From NCBI RefSeq assembly GCF_002288925.2, contig NW_022098049.1, forward strand, positions 6,773,991 through 6,837,990: 64,000 nt of DNA, in the 5' to 3' direction. Under the pieces are notes generated by a model, which saw nothing but the letters and a program-made list of their open reading frames with translations, was not told the DNA's origin and made no database searches. Numbering within the stretch: the first letter of the stretch is position 1; each line of letters opens with the position of its first letter. This stretch comes from Delphinapterus leucas (taxonomy: Eukaryota; Chordata; Mammalia; Artiodactyla; Monodontidae). Shown here piece by piece: positions 1 through 11,365 of this stretch. The translations under genes were made by a program, and so were the position numbers.

Positions 1-404
1 GCTAACACATATATATGGAATCTAAGAAAAAAAATGTCATGAAGAACCTAGGGTTAAGACAGGAATAAAGACACAGACCTACTAGAGAATGGACGTGAGG
101 ATATGGGGAGGGGGAAAGGTAAGCTGTGACAAAGCGAGAGAGTGGCATGGACATATATACACTACCAAACGTAAAATAGATAGCTGGTGGGGGGCAGCTG
201 CATAGCACAGGGAGATCAGCTCGGTGCTTTGTGACCGCCTAGCGGGGTGGGATAGGGAGGTTAGGAAGGAGGGAGACGCAAGAGGGAAGAGATATGGGAA
301 CATATGTGTATGTATAGCTGATTCACTTTGTTATAGAGCAGACGCTGACACACCGTTGTAAAGCAATTATACTCCAATGAAGATGTAAAAAAAAAAAAAA
401 AAAA
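1..404 (+). mobile_element. 3' end of a young LINE-1 (runs off the window start)
   Basis: The sequence matches, base for base over most of its length, the last 400 bases of the full-length L1 at 10938-11340 in this window: the end of ORF2, the 3' UTR with its G-rich block near 243-275, and a pure A run at 387-404. The usual AATAAA is changed to AATGAA near 376-381. The 5' end lies outside the window, so full length and target duplication cannot be judged. Short open frames here are L1 3' UTR read on the minus strand and are not genes. Confidence 0.93.
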
Positions 405-429
405 CAATAATGAAACACCTGAGCCAATC

Positions 430-600
430 TTTCTCAAGTCCTGGAACCACAGAATATCAAGGACAAAAGGAACATTAGGAAAGAAACACCAAATCCCATT
501 TTTCACTTTATAGAGGATAGAATTAAAATGCAGAGAGAAGCTTGCCTGAGGTCTCAAAAATTCTAATGGCCCAGCTGGGATCAGAATGCAGATGTCTTAA
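430..600. repeat. Ancient MIR-like SINE fragment
   Basis: The arrangement 'accacagaatatcaaggac ... tttatagagg ... cagctgggatcagaatgcag' resembles a mammal-wide repeat containing a MIR-type core. Related fragments occur near 21245, 26285 and 51900. Exact family and edges are uncertain. Confidence 0.45.
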
Positions 601-604
601 TCAC

Positions 605-1058
605 TGTAAGGTAAACCTTATGAATAGAGAAAAGAATTAAATGAAGCCAAAGTCTTTATGAAGCAACATTCTGTGTCGGATTCTGTATGCTAGATGTGAT
701 GTTATCATTATTACTTAAATATTTTAGCAAAACTTTTAACACTTCAAAGGACCACAAAAATAATAAATTTATCTATATACATGAATATGTAAATACTATA
801 TTTATTGAATGATGAAAATGTCCACTCCTCCCCCTAAATGTTAGGACCACTATGTTCCAAATGTGTGCCAATAATATTATAGCTACCGAGATTTAGCGTG
901 GATAGTGCAAATGTATACCTACCCCCAGACAAAGACCCCAAAGTCTTTGTAATGTGTTTTGTGATATACTAAAAGAAGCATTCAACTAAGAATCATAACC
1001 TAGGATCTGAAATGACAAGAGAAGGAAAGAACTCACTCTGCCTAGGGTGGGGTAGGAA
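605..1058. other. No recognised feature
   Basis: AT-rich single-copy-looking sequence. I see no long open frame, tRNA-like fold or repeat I can name. Confidence 0.5.
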
Positions 1059-1059
1059 G

Positions 1060-1140
1060 GAGAGGAGAGAAGCTAGCTCTGCCACTCATTGGCTGTAGGA
1101 CTTTGAGTAATACATGTTTCCTCACTGCTCAGACGTAGTA
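1060..1140 (+). repeat. MIR fragment
   Basis: 'ctctgccactcattggctgt' followed by 'gactttgagtaat' and a pyrimidine-rich 'cctcactgctcag' is the standard MIR pattern (tctgccactt ... tgtgtgaccttgggcaa). It is short and diverged. Confidence 0.5.
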
Positions 1141-1188
1141 GCTATATAGCAGAGTGCTCACGAACATAAGATCTAAATAGGGCTAAAG

Positions 1189-1259
1189 AGAGAAAGAGGA
1201 GGGAAGGAAGAAAGGAAGGAAGGAGGAAGGAAAGAAAGAAAGGAAGGGAGGAAGTAAAG
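1189..1259. repeat. GGAA/GAAA-rich simple repeat
   Basis: About 70 bases of nearly pure purine built from interrupted ggaa, gaaa and gga units. It is a degenerate microsatellite. Confidence 0.9.
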
Positions 1260-1591
1260 GTAACAAGTAAGGGATAGAGAGGTGCTGAAAATATACTTTC
1301 ACCAAGTGAGACTTCCTCCTTTTAACTGGAAAGATTCAAAAGAATAAAAAGGGGAAAACTTACAAAAAATAAAAATAAATAGGGCTGCCAGCTTTAACAA
1401 AGACAAAACAAGCCTAACAACTCACATAGTACACTCAGTTAAATTTGAATTTCAGATAAACAACATATAATTTTTTTTAGTATTTGACTGTCTCCTGCAA
1501 TATCTGGGATGTATGTTTACTAAAAAAAAATTTTATTGCTCATCTGAAATTCAGATCTAATGAGGGTCCTGTACCTTTCATGGCAATCTAG

Positions 1592-1845
1592 TTGTGCAGT
1601 TGGACTGCCTGTTTCAAACATGGTTCTGAGGCTTATTGGCTGTGTGACATTAGACAGATCCTTAAAATCTCAGTGCTTCCTTTTAAAAGCAAATATGTGG
1701 AGGAAATATTAACAGCATCTACTTCAAAGGATTATAAGTGCAAAATGAGAAGATATTTACAAAATGTTTAGGGCAGTGCCTGAGTCATGATATGCACTCA
1801 ACAAATTGTTGCTGTTATTGATGCTGTTGTTGTAATAATTGGGGG
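1592..1845 (+). repeat. MIR SINE
   Basis: The order of blocks is that of MIR: 'ttgtgcagttggactgcctg', a 'ggcttattggctgtgtgaca' core, 'ccttaaaatctcagtgcttcc', a 'aggattataagtg' segment and the 'cagtgcctgagtcatgat..gcactcaaca' tail. It is old and diverged, but the orientation is clear. Confidence 0.75.
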
Positions 1846-1849
1846 AAAC

Positions 1850-3080
1850 TAGATGGTTTCTGAGAGGTGTTAAACCTTGTGTTTCTCCCAATAGTATCTC
1901 TGAGAAGCATTACATTTGAGTAACAAAGGCATAACTTCTATAAATAACAACTGAGTGTGACAATATAGGGCAGGAACAGTTTAGTATGTGACTGGCAAAT
2001 TGGCCTTTTCATTTAAGAATACCTGCAAATAAAAAGGTGAAACACACAAGAAATAGCACTTTCCAATGAAAAGGTCTCACAATGCAATGTTAGGTGAGTT
2101 TAAAGCAGTTCAAGAAAAGATTTGCTAAATGGCACCTTGGCCTCTTTCTCATGGCTGTATACCAAAGAAGTCAAAGCAAGCCCAGTATTTCTGAGTAATT
2201 AGGTTGGTCTCGCTCCCAGAGGATTAACTCAGCTCCCAACAGGTTATGGCAGCCACCTTTCATTTCCACAAACAGACGCCATCATCACACTGATTTCAAT
2301 TAGAGAAATGAAGCTCTATTGACTTATGCTAGACACAAGGAGACATAGCAGACAGATAACAAACTGGATTACAGCATTAATCTTATGGTCATGGCATCAG
2401 AAAGAGTTTTAACTGCATTACCTCTCTCCCACAGGAATAACAGAAGATTTTTTACCCTCCTACTGCAAGAAGTTTAATCTTTATACAAGGTGATGGGTTG
2501 ATACATAAATTGAGACTGAAGTCAAGCCTCCCTCACTTCCTGAGAGGTATTAGGTTTCTAGCTGGATTTTGTCTGGAGTTGTGTCTACCAGAGACCACAC
2601 CTCCAAATACTGGTCCTGACCAAATCTCCAGGTGAAAAGGAAACCTCAGGTAAATTGCCTGGATATCCACCTAAAAAACACCAATGAGACAGGTTGACAA
2701 AATTATACAGACAAGAAAGAAACAAACTCATGCTAACAGTTACATTAACGAATGGGGTACAGGAATATTTAGAATGTCTAATCTTCTCATGCCTCTTTTC
2801 CTTTCTTGTTGTTGAAACTCTCCCTGTTTAGCAGTGTGATTCGCCCTTCCCATCAGGCCCTGTTTGAGTTGAATTACCAGACATGGCCCACCTTTCCCTG
2901 AATAATGCATAAATCCATAGGTTCCTCCATTTAAGATTTTCCTAAGGCATCATGGCCCAAACCCAAAATACCAGGTTGCATCTCAATGTCTGCCCAGGCC
3001 TAGGATAATACCATCTAGACTACAACCTCCTAATTACCATGGGAAGAAGAAATAGTGAAAGAATGTAAAAGGCTATCAAA
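1850..3080. other. No recognised feature
   Basis: About 1.2 kb of AT-rich sequence. There is no credible coding frame and no repeat that I can name with support. Confidence 0.45.
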
Positions 3081-3084
3081 AATC

Positions 3085-4055
3085 TTAATATCAAATGAAT
3101 TTTTAAAAGCTCTAATCCCATCGAAGCACAAAATCAACAGAATGAAAAGGTAACTTATGGAATGGAAGAAAATATTTGCAAATCATATATCTGATAAGCA
3201 GAGCAGTTATTATCTAGAATATATAAGGAAATCCTAAAACTTTACAACCAAAGACAAATAACCTGATTTAAAAATGCACAAAGGACCTGAACAGACATTT
3301 CTCCAAAGGAGATACACAAATGGCCAATAGTAATCACTAATTATTACGAAAATGCAAATCAAAACCACAATGAGATATAATTTCACACTCAATATGATGG
3401 CTACTATCAAAAAACAGAAAATAACAAATGTTGGCAAAATGTGGAGAAATTGGAACTCCTGTGCACTGTTGGTGGGAATGTAAAATTATAAAATCACTGT
3501 TTAAAACAGTATGGTAGTTCCTCAAAAATTTAAACACTGAATTATCATATGATCCAGCAATTCCACTTCTAGGTATATCCCCAAATAATTGAAAGAAGGG
3601 TCTCAAAGAGATATCTGCACACCCATGTTCATAGCAGCATTATTCACAATAGCCAAAAAGGTGGAAAGCAAACCAAGGGTCCATTAATGGATGAATAAAC
3701 AAAATGTTGTATATACATACAATGGAATATAATTTAGCCTTAAAAAGATGGAAATTTTGACATATGCTCTAACATGTATGAAACTTAAGGACATTATACT
3801 AAGTGAAATAAGCCAGTCACACACACACACACAAAATACTACGTGATTCCACTTATATGAGGTACCCACAGTTCTCAAATTCATAGAGAGAAAAAAGGAG
3901 AATGGTTGTTACCAGGGGAGTGGGGAATGGGGAGTTGTTTAATGGATACAGAGTTTCAGTTTTGCAAGCTGAAAAGAGTTCTCAGGCTTGGATACTTAAA
4001 AATGGTTAAGATGGTAACATTTATGTTGTGTGTATTTTACCACAGTTACTTAAGC
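3085..4055 (+). mobile_element. Older LINE-1 3' part (L1M type)
   Basis: The text follows the C-terminal part of L1 ORF2 in order: 'gaaaatatttgcaaatcata', 'catttctccaaaggagatac', 'caaaaccacaatgagatat', 'ttggtgggaatgtaaaatta', 'tgatccagcaattccacttc', 'atggatgaataaacaaaatg', then a 3' UTR with 'gggaatggggagttgtttaatgg'. Every frame is broken, so it is a fossil much older than the L1 at 4242. It contains a short CA run at about 3818-3833. Confidence 0.88.
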
Positions 4056-4059
4056 ATGT

Positions 4060-4226
4060 TTTAGAAAGGCTCTAACTCATGCACCCTCCGCAGGGGCGAT
4101 ACCACCACCAAGGGTACAAAAACTGGTCTTAAGGAAGGGAAGCGAAAAAAGATTCTCACCTTTCTATGTATAAAGTGTAGATAAACATAAAGTTCATAGA
4201 CAAATACACAGTATATCTGTGGTTTT
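4060..4226. other. Short interval between two L1 elements
   Basis: This holds the pre-insertion flank of the full-length L1. No gene is seen. The segment 'aagggtacaaaaactggtct' looks repeat-derived, but I cannot assign it. Confidence 0.4.
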
Positions 4227-4241
4227 AAAATCCTATGGGGA
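4227..4241 (+). repeat. Left target-site duplication of the full-length L1
   Basis: aaaatcctatgggga, repeated exactly at 11366-11380. It is preceded by tttt, so the opposite strand reads TTTT/AAAA at the first nick. That fits the L1 endonuclease preference. Confidence 0.95.
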
Positions 4242-4251
4242 GGAGAGGGGG

Positions 4252-4261
4252 AAGATGGCGG
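4252..4261 (+). promoter_or_regulatory. YY1-like site at the L1 5' end
   Basis: aagatggcgg lies about 10 bases inside the element. The core AAGATGGC matches YY1, and human L1 has a YY1 site in the same place, where it sets the transcription start. Function here is inferred from that position. Confidence 0.7.
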
Positions 4262-4499
4262 AAGAGTAAGACGCGGAGATCACCTTCCTCCCCACAGATA
4301 CATCAGAAATACATCTACACGTGGAACAACTCCTACAGAACACCTACTGAACGCTGACAGAAGACCTCAGACCTCCCAAAAGGCAAGAAACTCCCCACGT
4401 CCCTGGGTAGCGCAGAAGAAAAAAGAATAAACAGACAAAAGAATAGGGATGGGACCTGCACCACTGGGAGGCAGACGTGAAGGAGGAAGGGTATTCACA

Positions 4500-5330
4500 C
4501 ACCAGAAGCCCCTTTGCGGGTGGAGACCGTGGGTGGCAGACGGGGGGAGCTTCGGGGCCGCGGAGGAGAGCACAGCAACAGGGGTGCGGAGGGCAAAGCA
4601 GAGAGATTCCCGCACAGAGGATCGGTGCCGACCGGCACTCACCAGCCCGAGAGGCTTGTCTGCTCACACGCTGGGGCGGGCGGGGCTGGGAGCCGAGGCT
4701 CGGGCTTCGGTCGGAGCAAAGGGAGAGGACTGGGGGTCGGCGACGTGAACACAGCCTGCAGGGCGTTAGTGCGCCACGGCTAGCCGGGAGGGAGGCCGGG
4801 GAAAAGTCTGGACCTGCCGAAGAGGCAAGAGACTTTTTCTTCCCTCTTTGTTTCCCGGTGCGTGAGGAGAGGGGATTAAGAGCGCTGCTTAAAGGAGCTC
4901 CAGAGACGGGCGCGAGCCGCAGCTAAAAGCGCAGACCCCAGACACCGGCATAAGACGCTAAGGCTGCTGCTGCCACCGCCAAAAAGCCTGTGTGCGAGCA
5001 CAGGTCACTATCCAAACCTCCCCTCCTGGGAGCCTGTGAAGCCCGCCACTGCCAGGGTCCCGGGACCCAAGGGCAACTTACCCGGAAGAACGCACGGCAC
5101 GCCTCAGGCTGGTGCAACGTCACGCCGGCCTCTGCCACCACAGTCCCGCCCCGCACTCCGTGCTCCTCCCTCCCCACCCCCACCCCCCGCCCCGGCCTGA
5201 GTGAGCCAGAGCCCCAGGAATCAGCAGCTCCTTTAACCCCGTACTGTCTGAGCGAAGAACAGACGCCCCCCGGGGACCTACACGCAGAGGCGGGGCCAAA
5301 TCCAAAGCTGAACCACAGGAGCTGTGAGAA
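4500..5330. other. CpG-rich block within the L1 5' UTR
   Basis: CG dinucleotides and G+C are far denser than anywhere else in the window, for example 'cggggccgcggagg' and 'gacgggcgcgagccgc'. The block is part of the L1 and is not a host CpG island. Confidence 0.85.
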
Positions 5331-6207
5331 CAAAGAAGAGAAAGGGAAATCCCTCCCAGCAGCCTCAGAAGGAGTGGATTAAAGCACCACAATCAACCTG
5401 ATGTACCCTACATCTGTGGAATACATGAATAGACAATGAATCATCCCAAATTGAGCAGGTGGACTTTGAGAGCAAGATTTATTATTTTTTCCCCTTTTCC
5501 TCTTTTTGTGAGTGTGTATGTGTATGCTTCTGTGTGAGATTTTGTCTGTATAGCTTTGCTTTCACCATTTGTCCTAGGGTTCTATCCGTCCGGGTTTTTT
5601 TTTGTTTGTTGTTTTACTTTAAAAAAATTTTTTTTTCTTTATTTTATTTTACCTTTATTTTATTTTCTTTTATCCTCTTTCTTTCTTTCTACTTTTTCTC
5701 CCTTTTATTCTGAGCTGTGTGGATGAAAGGCTCTTGGTGCTGCAGTCAGGAGTCAGTGCTGTGCCTCTGATGTGGGAGAGCCAACTTCAGGACACTGGTC
5801 CACAAGAGACCTCCCAGCTCGACATAATATCAAACGGCGAAAATCTCCCAGAGGTCTCCATCTCAACACCAACACCCAGCTTCACTTAACGACCAGAAAG
5901 CTACAGTGCTGGACACCCTATGCCAAACAACTAGCAAGACAGGAACACAACCCCACCCATTAGCAGAGAGGGTGCCTAAAATCATAATAAGGCCGCAGAC
6001 ACCCCAAACACACCACCAGATGTAGACCTGCCGAACAGAAAGGCAAGATCCAGCCTCATCCACCAGAACACAGGCACTAGTCCCCTCCACCAGGAAGCCT
6101 ACACACACTGAACCAACTTTACCACTGGGGACAGACACCAAAAACAATGGGAACTACGAACCTGCAGCCTGCAAAAAGGAGACCCCAAACACAGTAAGAT
6201 AATCAAA

Positions 6208-7095
6208 ATGAGAAGACAGAAAAACACACAGCAGATGAAGCAGCAAGATAAAAACCCACCAGACCTAACAAATGAAGAGGAAATAGGCAGTCTACATGAA
6301 AAAGAATTCAGAAAAATGATAGTAAAGATGATCCAAAATCTTGGAAATAGAATAGACAAAATGCAAGAAACATTTAACAAGGACCTAGAAGAACTAAAGA
6401 TGAAACAAGCAACTATGAACAACACAATAAATGAAATTAAAAATACTCTAGAAGGGATCAACAGCAGAACGACAGAGGCAGAAGAACGGATAAGTTACCT
6501 GGAAGATAAAATAGTGAAAATAACTACAGCAGAGTGGAAAAAAGAAAGAAAAGAACTGAGGACTGTCTCAAGGACCTCTGGGACAACATTAAACGCACCA
6601 ACATTCGAATTATAGGGGTTCCAGAAGAAGAAGAGAAAAAAAAAAAGGACTGAGAAAATATTTGAAAAGATTATAGTTGAAAACTTCCCTAATATGGGAA
6701 AGAAAATAGTTAATCAAGTCCACGAAGCCCAGAGAGTCCCATACAGGATATATCCAAGGAGAAACACGCCAAGACACATATTAATCAAACTGTCAAAAAT
6801 TAAATACAAAGGAAACATATTAAAAGCAGCAAGGGAAAAACAGCAAATAACACACAAGGGAATCCCCAAAAGGTTAACAGCTGATCTCTCAGCAGAAACC
6901 CTACAAGCCAGAAGGGAGTGGCAGGACATATTTAAAGTGATGAAGGAGAAAAACCTGCAACCAAGATTACTCTACCCAGCAAGGATCTCATTCAGATTTG
7001 ATGGAGAAATTAAAACCTTTACAGACAAGCAAAAGCTGAGAGAGTTCAGCACCACCAAACCAGCTTTACAACAAATGCTAAAGGATCTTCTCTAG
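6208..7095 (+). pseudogene. ORF1: L1 ORF1 (RNA-binding chaperone), two frameshifts
   Basis: The start ATG follows 'gataatcaaa' (A at -3). The first ~115 codons read in frame and are rich in Lys, Glu and Met/Leu heptads (roughly residues 25-110), as expected for the trimerising coiled coil. The frame then changes in the A-rich stretch at about 6541-6557. Family-typical sequence (..DLWDNIKRTNIRIIGVP..) continues in another frame until an A11 run near 6636-6646, where the original frame returns. From there the C-terminal RNA-binding part (..NTPRHILIKLSKIKYK.. to ..[10 protein letters not shown]) runs to the stop at 7093-7095. The two shifts cancel, but between them the original frame hits a stop at 6613-6615. 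The protein would be truncated before its RRM and C-terminal domains. The A-run shift could be a sequencing error. Confidence 0.9.
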
Positions 7096-7153
7096 GCAAG
7101 AAACACAAGAGAAGGAAAAGACCTACAACAACAAACCCAAAACAATTAAGAAA

Positions 7154-10100
7154 ATGGGAATAGGAACATACATATCTATAATTACCTTAAATGTAAATGG
7201 ACTAAATGCTCCCAACAAAAGACACAGACTGGCTGAATGGACACAAAATCAAGACCCATATATATGCTGTCTACAAGAGACCCACTTCAGACCTAGAGAC
7301 ACATACAGGCTGAGTGTGAGGGGATGGAAAAAGATATTCCATGAAAATGGAAACCAAAAGAAAGCTGGAGTAGCAATTCTCATATCAGACAAAATTGACT
7401 TTAAAATAAAGACTATTAGAAGAGACAAAGAAGGACACTACATAATGATCAAGGGATCGAACCAAGAAGAAGATATAACAATTGTAAATATTTATGCACC
7501 CAACCTAGGAGCAACTCAATACATAAGGCAAATACTAACAGCCATAAAAGGGGAAATCGACAGTAATACATTCATAGTAGGGGACTTTAACACCCCACTT
7601 TCACCAATGGACAGATCATCCAAAATGAAAATAAATAAGGAAACACAAGCTTTAAATGATACATTAAACAAGATGGACTTAATTGATATTTATAGGACAT
7701 TCAATCCAAAAACAACAGAATGCACATTTTTCTTAAGTGCTCATAGAACATTCTCCATGATAGATCATACCTTGGGTCACAAATCAAGCCTTGGTAAATT
7801 TAAGAAAATTGAAATTGTATCAAGTATCTCTTCCAACCACAACGCTATGAGACTAGATATCAATTACAGGAAAAGATCTGTAAAAAATACAAACACATGG
7901 AGGCTAAACAATACACTACTTAAGAACGAAGTGATCACTGAAAGAATCAAAGAGGAAATTAAAAAATACCTAGAAACAAATGACAATGGAGACACGATGA
8001 CCCAAAACCTATGGGATCCAGCAAAAGCAGTTCTAAGAGGGAAGTTTATAGCAATACAATCCTACCTTAAGAAACAGGAAACATCTCGAATAAACAACCT
8101 TACCTTGCACCTAAAGCAATTAGAGAAAGAAGAACAAAAAAACTCCAAAGTTAGCAGAAGGAAAGAAATCATAAACATCAGATCAGAAATAAATGAAAAA
8201 GAAATGAAGGAAACGATAGCAAAGATCAATAAAACTAAAAGCTGGTTCCTTGAGAAGATAATCAAAAGTGATAAACCATTAGCCAAACTCATCAAGAAAA
8301 AAAAGGAGAAGACTCAAATCAATAGAATTAGAAATGAAAAAGGAGAAGTAACAACTGACACTGCAGAAATACAAAAGATCATGAGAGATGACTACAAGCA
8401 ACTCTATGCCAATAAATTGGACAACCTGCAAGAAATGGACAAATTCTTAGAAATGCACAACCTGCCGAGACTGAATCAGGAAGAAATGGAAAATATGAAC
8501 AGACCAATCACAAGCACTGAAATTGAAACTGTGATTAAAAATCTTCCAACAAACAAAAGCCCAGGACCAGATGGCTTCACAGGCAAATTCTATCAAACAT
8601 TTAGAGAAGAGCTAACACCTATCCTTCTCAAACTCTTCCAAAATATAACAGAGGGAGGAACACTCCCAAACTCATTCTACGAGGCCACCATCACCCCGAT
8701 TCCAAAACCAGACAAGGATGTCACAAAGAAAGAAAACTACAGGCCAGTATCACTGATGAACATAGATGTAAACACCCTCAACAAAATACTAGCAAACAGA
8801 ATACAACAGCACATTAAGAGGATCATACACCAAGAGCAAGTCGGGTTTATTCCAGGAATGCAAGATTTCTTCAATATACGCAAATCAATCAATGTGATAC
8901 ACCATATTAACAAACTGAAGGAGAAAAACCACATGATCATCTCAATAGATGCAGAGAAAGCTTTCGACAAAATTCAACACCCATTTATGATAAAAACCCT
9001 GCAGAAAGTAGACATAGAGATAAGTTTCCTCAACATAATAAAGGCCATATATGACAAACCCACAGCCAACATCATCCTCAATGGTGAAAAACTGAAAGCA
9101 TTTCCATTAAGATCAGGAACAAGACAAGGTTGCCCACTCTCACCACTCTTATTCAACATAGTTTTGGAAGTTTTAGCCACAGCAATCAGAGAAAGAAATA
9201 AAAGGAATCCAAATCGGAAAAGAAGAAGTAAAGCTGTCACTGTTTGCAGATGACATGATACTATACATAGAGAATCCTAAAGATGCTACCAGAAAACTAC
9301 TAGAGCTAATCAATGAATTTGGTAAAGTAGCAGGATACAAAATTAATGCACAGAAATCTCTGGCATTCCTATACACTAATGATGAAAAATCTGACAGTGA
9401 AATCAAGAAAACACTCCCATTTACCACTGCAACAAAAAGAATAAAATATCTAGGAATAAACCTACCTAAGGAGACAAAAGACCTGCATGCAAAAAATTAT
9501 AAGACACTGATGAAAGAAATTAAAGATGATACAAATAGATGGAGAGATATACCATGTTCTTGGATGGGAAGAATCAACACTGTGAAAATGACTCTACTAC
9601 CCAAAGCAATCTACAGATTCAATGCAATCCCTACCATACTACCACTGGCATTTTTCACAGAACTAAAACAAAAAATTTCACAGTTTGTATGGAAACACAA
9701 AAGACCCCGAAGAGCCAAAGCAATCTTGAGAACGAAAAACGGAGCTGGAGGAATCAGACTCCCTGACTTCAGACTATATTACAAAGCTACAGTAATCAAG
9801 ACAGTATGGTACTGGCACAAAAACAGAAATATAGACCAATGGAACAGGATAGAAAGTCCAAAGATAAACCCACGCACATATGGTCACCTTATCTTTGACA
9901 AAGGAGGCAGGAACGTATAGTGGAGAAAGGACAGTCTCTTCAATAAGTGGTGCTGGGAAAACTGGACAGGTACATGTAAATGTATGAGATTAGATCACTC
10001 CCTAACACCATACACAAAAATAAGCTCAAAATGGATTAAAGACCTAAATGTCAGGCCAGAAACTATCAAACTCTTAGAGGAAAACACAGGCAGAACACCC

Positions 10101-10963
10101 TATGACATAAATCACAGCAAGATCCTTTTTGACCCACCTCCTAGAGAAATGGAAATAAAAACAAAAATAAACAAATGGGACCAAATGAAACTTCAAAGCT
10201 TTTGCACAGCAAAGGAAACCATAAACAAGACCAAAAGACAATCCTCAGAATGGGAGAAAATATTTGCAAATGAAGCAACTGACAAAGGATTAATCTCCAA
10301 AATTTATAAGCAGCTCATGCAGCTCAATAACAAAAAAACAAACAACCCAATCCAAAGGGCAGGAGACCTAAATAAACATTTCTCCAAAGAAGATATACAG
10401 ACTGCCAACAAACACATGAAAGAATGCTCAACATCATTAATCATTAGAGAAATGCAAACCAAAACTACAATGAGATATCATCTCACACCAGTCAGAATGG
10501 CCATCATCAAAAAATCTAGAAACAATAAATGCTGGAGAGGGTGTGGAGAAAAGGGAACATCTTGCACTGCTGGTGGGAATGTGAATTGGTACAGCCACTA
10601 TGGAGAACAGTATGGAGGTTCTTTAAAAAACTACAAATAGAACTACCATATGACCCAGCAATCCCACTACTGGGCATATACCCTGAGAAAACCATAATTC
10701 AAAAAGAGTCATGTACCAAAATGTTCGTTGCAGCTCTATTTACAATAGCCCGGAGATGGAAACAACCTAAGTGTCCATCATCGGATGAATGGATAAAGAA
10801 GATGTGGCACATATATACAATGGAATATCACTCAGCCATAAAAAGAAACGAAATTGAGCTATTTGTAATGAGGTGGATGGACCCAGAGTCTGTCATACAG
10901 AGTGAAGGAAGTCAAAAAGAGAAAGACAAATACCGTATGCTAACACATATATATGGAATTTAA
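7154..10963 (+). pseudogene. ORF2: L1 ORF2 (endonuclease / reverse transcriptase), multiply disrupted
   Basis: The N-terminal APE-type endonuclease is intact in frame (residues 1 to about 240): N13 in TLNVNGL, E42 in LQETH, D144 and N146 in VGDFNTPLS, and D of SMIDH near 204. The SDH motif, however, reads SNH (N228, codon at 7835-7837), which replaces a catalytic Asp. The reverse transcriptase begins with SPGPDGF near residue 469 and continues through FDKIQHPF and [15 protein letters not shown] (near 653). A net indel in the A/G-rich stretch 9188-9200 then shifts the frame, giving a stop at 9251-9253. The catalytic FADD (9243-9254) sits in the new frame. A TAG at 9918-9920, in place of a Gln codon, interrupts that frame. 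A single-base loss near 10553-10562 restores the first frame for the C-terminal Cys-rich region ([15 protein letters not shown]) to the stop at 10961-10963. Without the indels the span is the usual ~1,270 codons. Confidence 0.94.
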
Positions 10964-11365
10964 GGAAAAAAAATGTCATGAAGAACCTAGGCGTAAGACA
11001 GGAATAAAGACACAGACCTACTAGAGAATGGACTTGAGGATATGGGGAGGGGGAAGGGTTAGCTGTGACAAAGTGAGAGAGTGGCATGGACATATATACA
11101 CTACCAAACATAAAATAGATAGCTAGTGGGAAGCAGCCGCACAGCACAGGGAGATCAGCTCGGTGCTTTGTGACCACCTAGAGGGGTGGGATAGGGAGGG
11201 TGGGAGGGAGGGAGACGCAAGAGGGAAGAGATATGGGAACATATGTATATGTATAACTGATTCACTTTGTTATAAAGCAGAAACTAACACACCATTGTAA
11301 AGCAATTATACTCCAATAAAGATGTAAACAATAAAACAAATAAATAAGTAAAATTAAAAAGCAAA
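10964..11365 (+). other. L1 3' UTR and A-rich tail
   Basis: This includes purine-rich blocks, the polyadenylation signal AATAAA at 11315-11320 and an impure A-rich tail with 'aataaa' and 'aaataaata' units. The interrupted tail suggests the insertion is old enough for the A-run to have mutated. Confidence 0.9.
11183..11212 (+). other. G-quadruplex-prone G-run tract in the L1 3' UTR
   Basis: Seven runs of three or more G are separated by one to three bases (ggggtgggatagggagggtg and onwards). A polypurine, quadruplex-forming tract in the 3' UTR is a known L1 trait. Matching tracts are at 40836-40865 and 51616-51645, and a decayed one is at about 244-273. Confidence 0.8.

Larger units (their letters stand above)
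4242..6207 (+). promoter_or_regulatory. L1 5' UTR / internal promoter region
   Basis: Roughly 1.97 kb precedes ORF1. It begins at the junction with the target duplication and includes a GC- and CpG-rich block (about 4500-5330) followed by a T-rich block (about 5475-5712) and an ACC-rich stretch before ORF1. In mammals the L1 5' UTR carries an internal RNA polymerase II promoter, and a CpG-rich 5' UTR is a usual methylation target. Several open frames of 80-149 codons occur on both strands in the CpG block. Low stop density in GC-rich DNA explains them, and I do not call them genes. Confidence 0.85.
4242..11365 (+). mobile_element. Full-length LINE-1 retrotransposon, inactive copy
   Basis: A ~7.1-kb element with every L1 part in order: 5' UTR (4242-6207), ORF1 (6208-7095), 58-bp spacer, ORF2 (7154-10963), 3' UTR and an A-rich tail reaching 11365. 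Identical 15-bp direct repeats flank it, so both ends are fixed and it inserted by target-primed reverse transcription without 5' truncation. L1s move by copying their own mRNA, with the ORF1 RNA-binding protein and the ORF2 endonuclease/reverse transcriptase acting in cis. The damage is listed under the two ORFs. It is scattered point and indel damage, with no large deletion, which suggests a fairly recent but not current insertion. The 5' end resembles cetartiodactyl L1s rather than human L1. I cannot name the subfamily. Confidence 0.96.

Noticed and set aside
8062..8295. Minus-strand frames inside L1 ORF2 (also 8737-8970, 8974-9240)
   Set aside because: Antisense shadows of the A-rich ORF2 strand.
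10893..11177. 94-codon minus-strand frame, repeated at 1-303, 40548-40830 and 51317-51610
   Set aside because: It is the antisense of the L1 3' UTR and ORF2 end, shared by all L1 copies.
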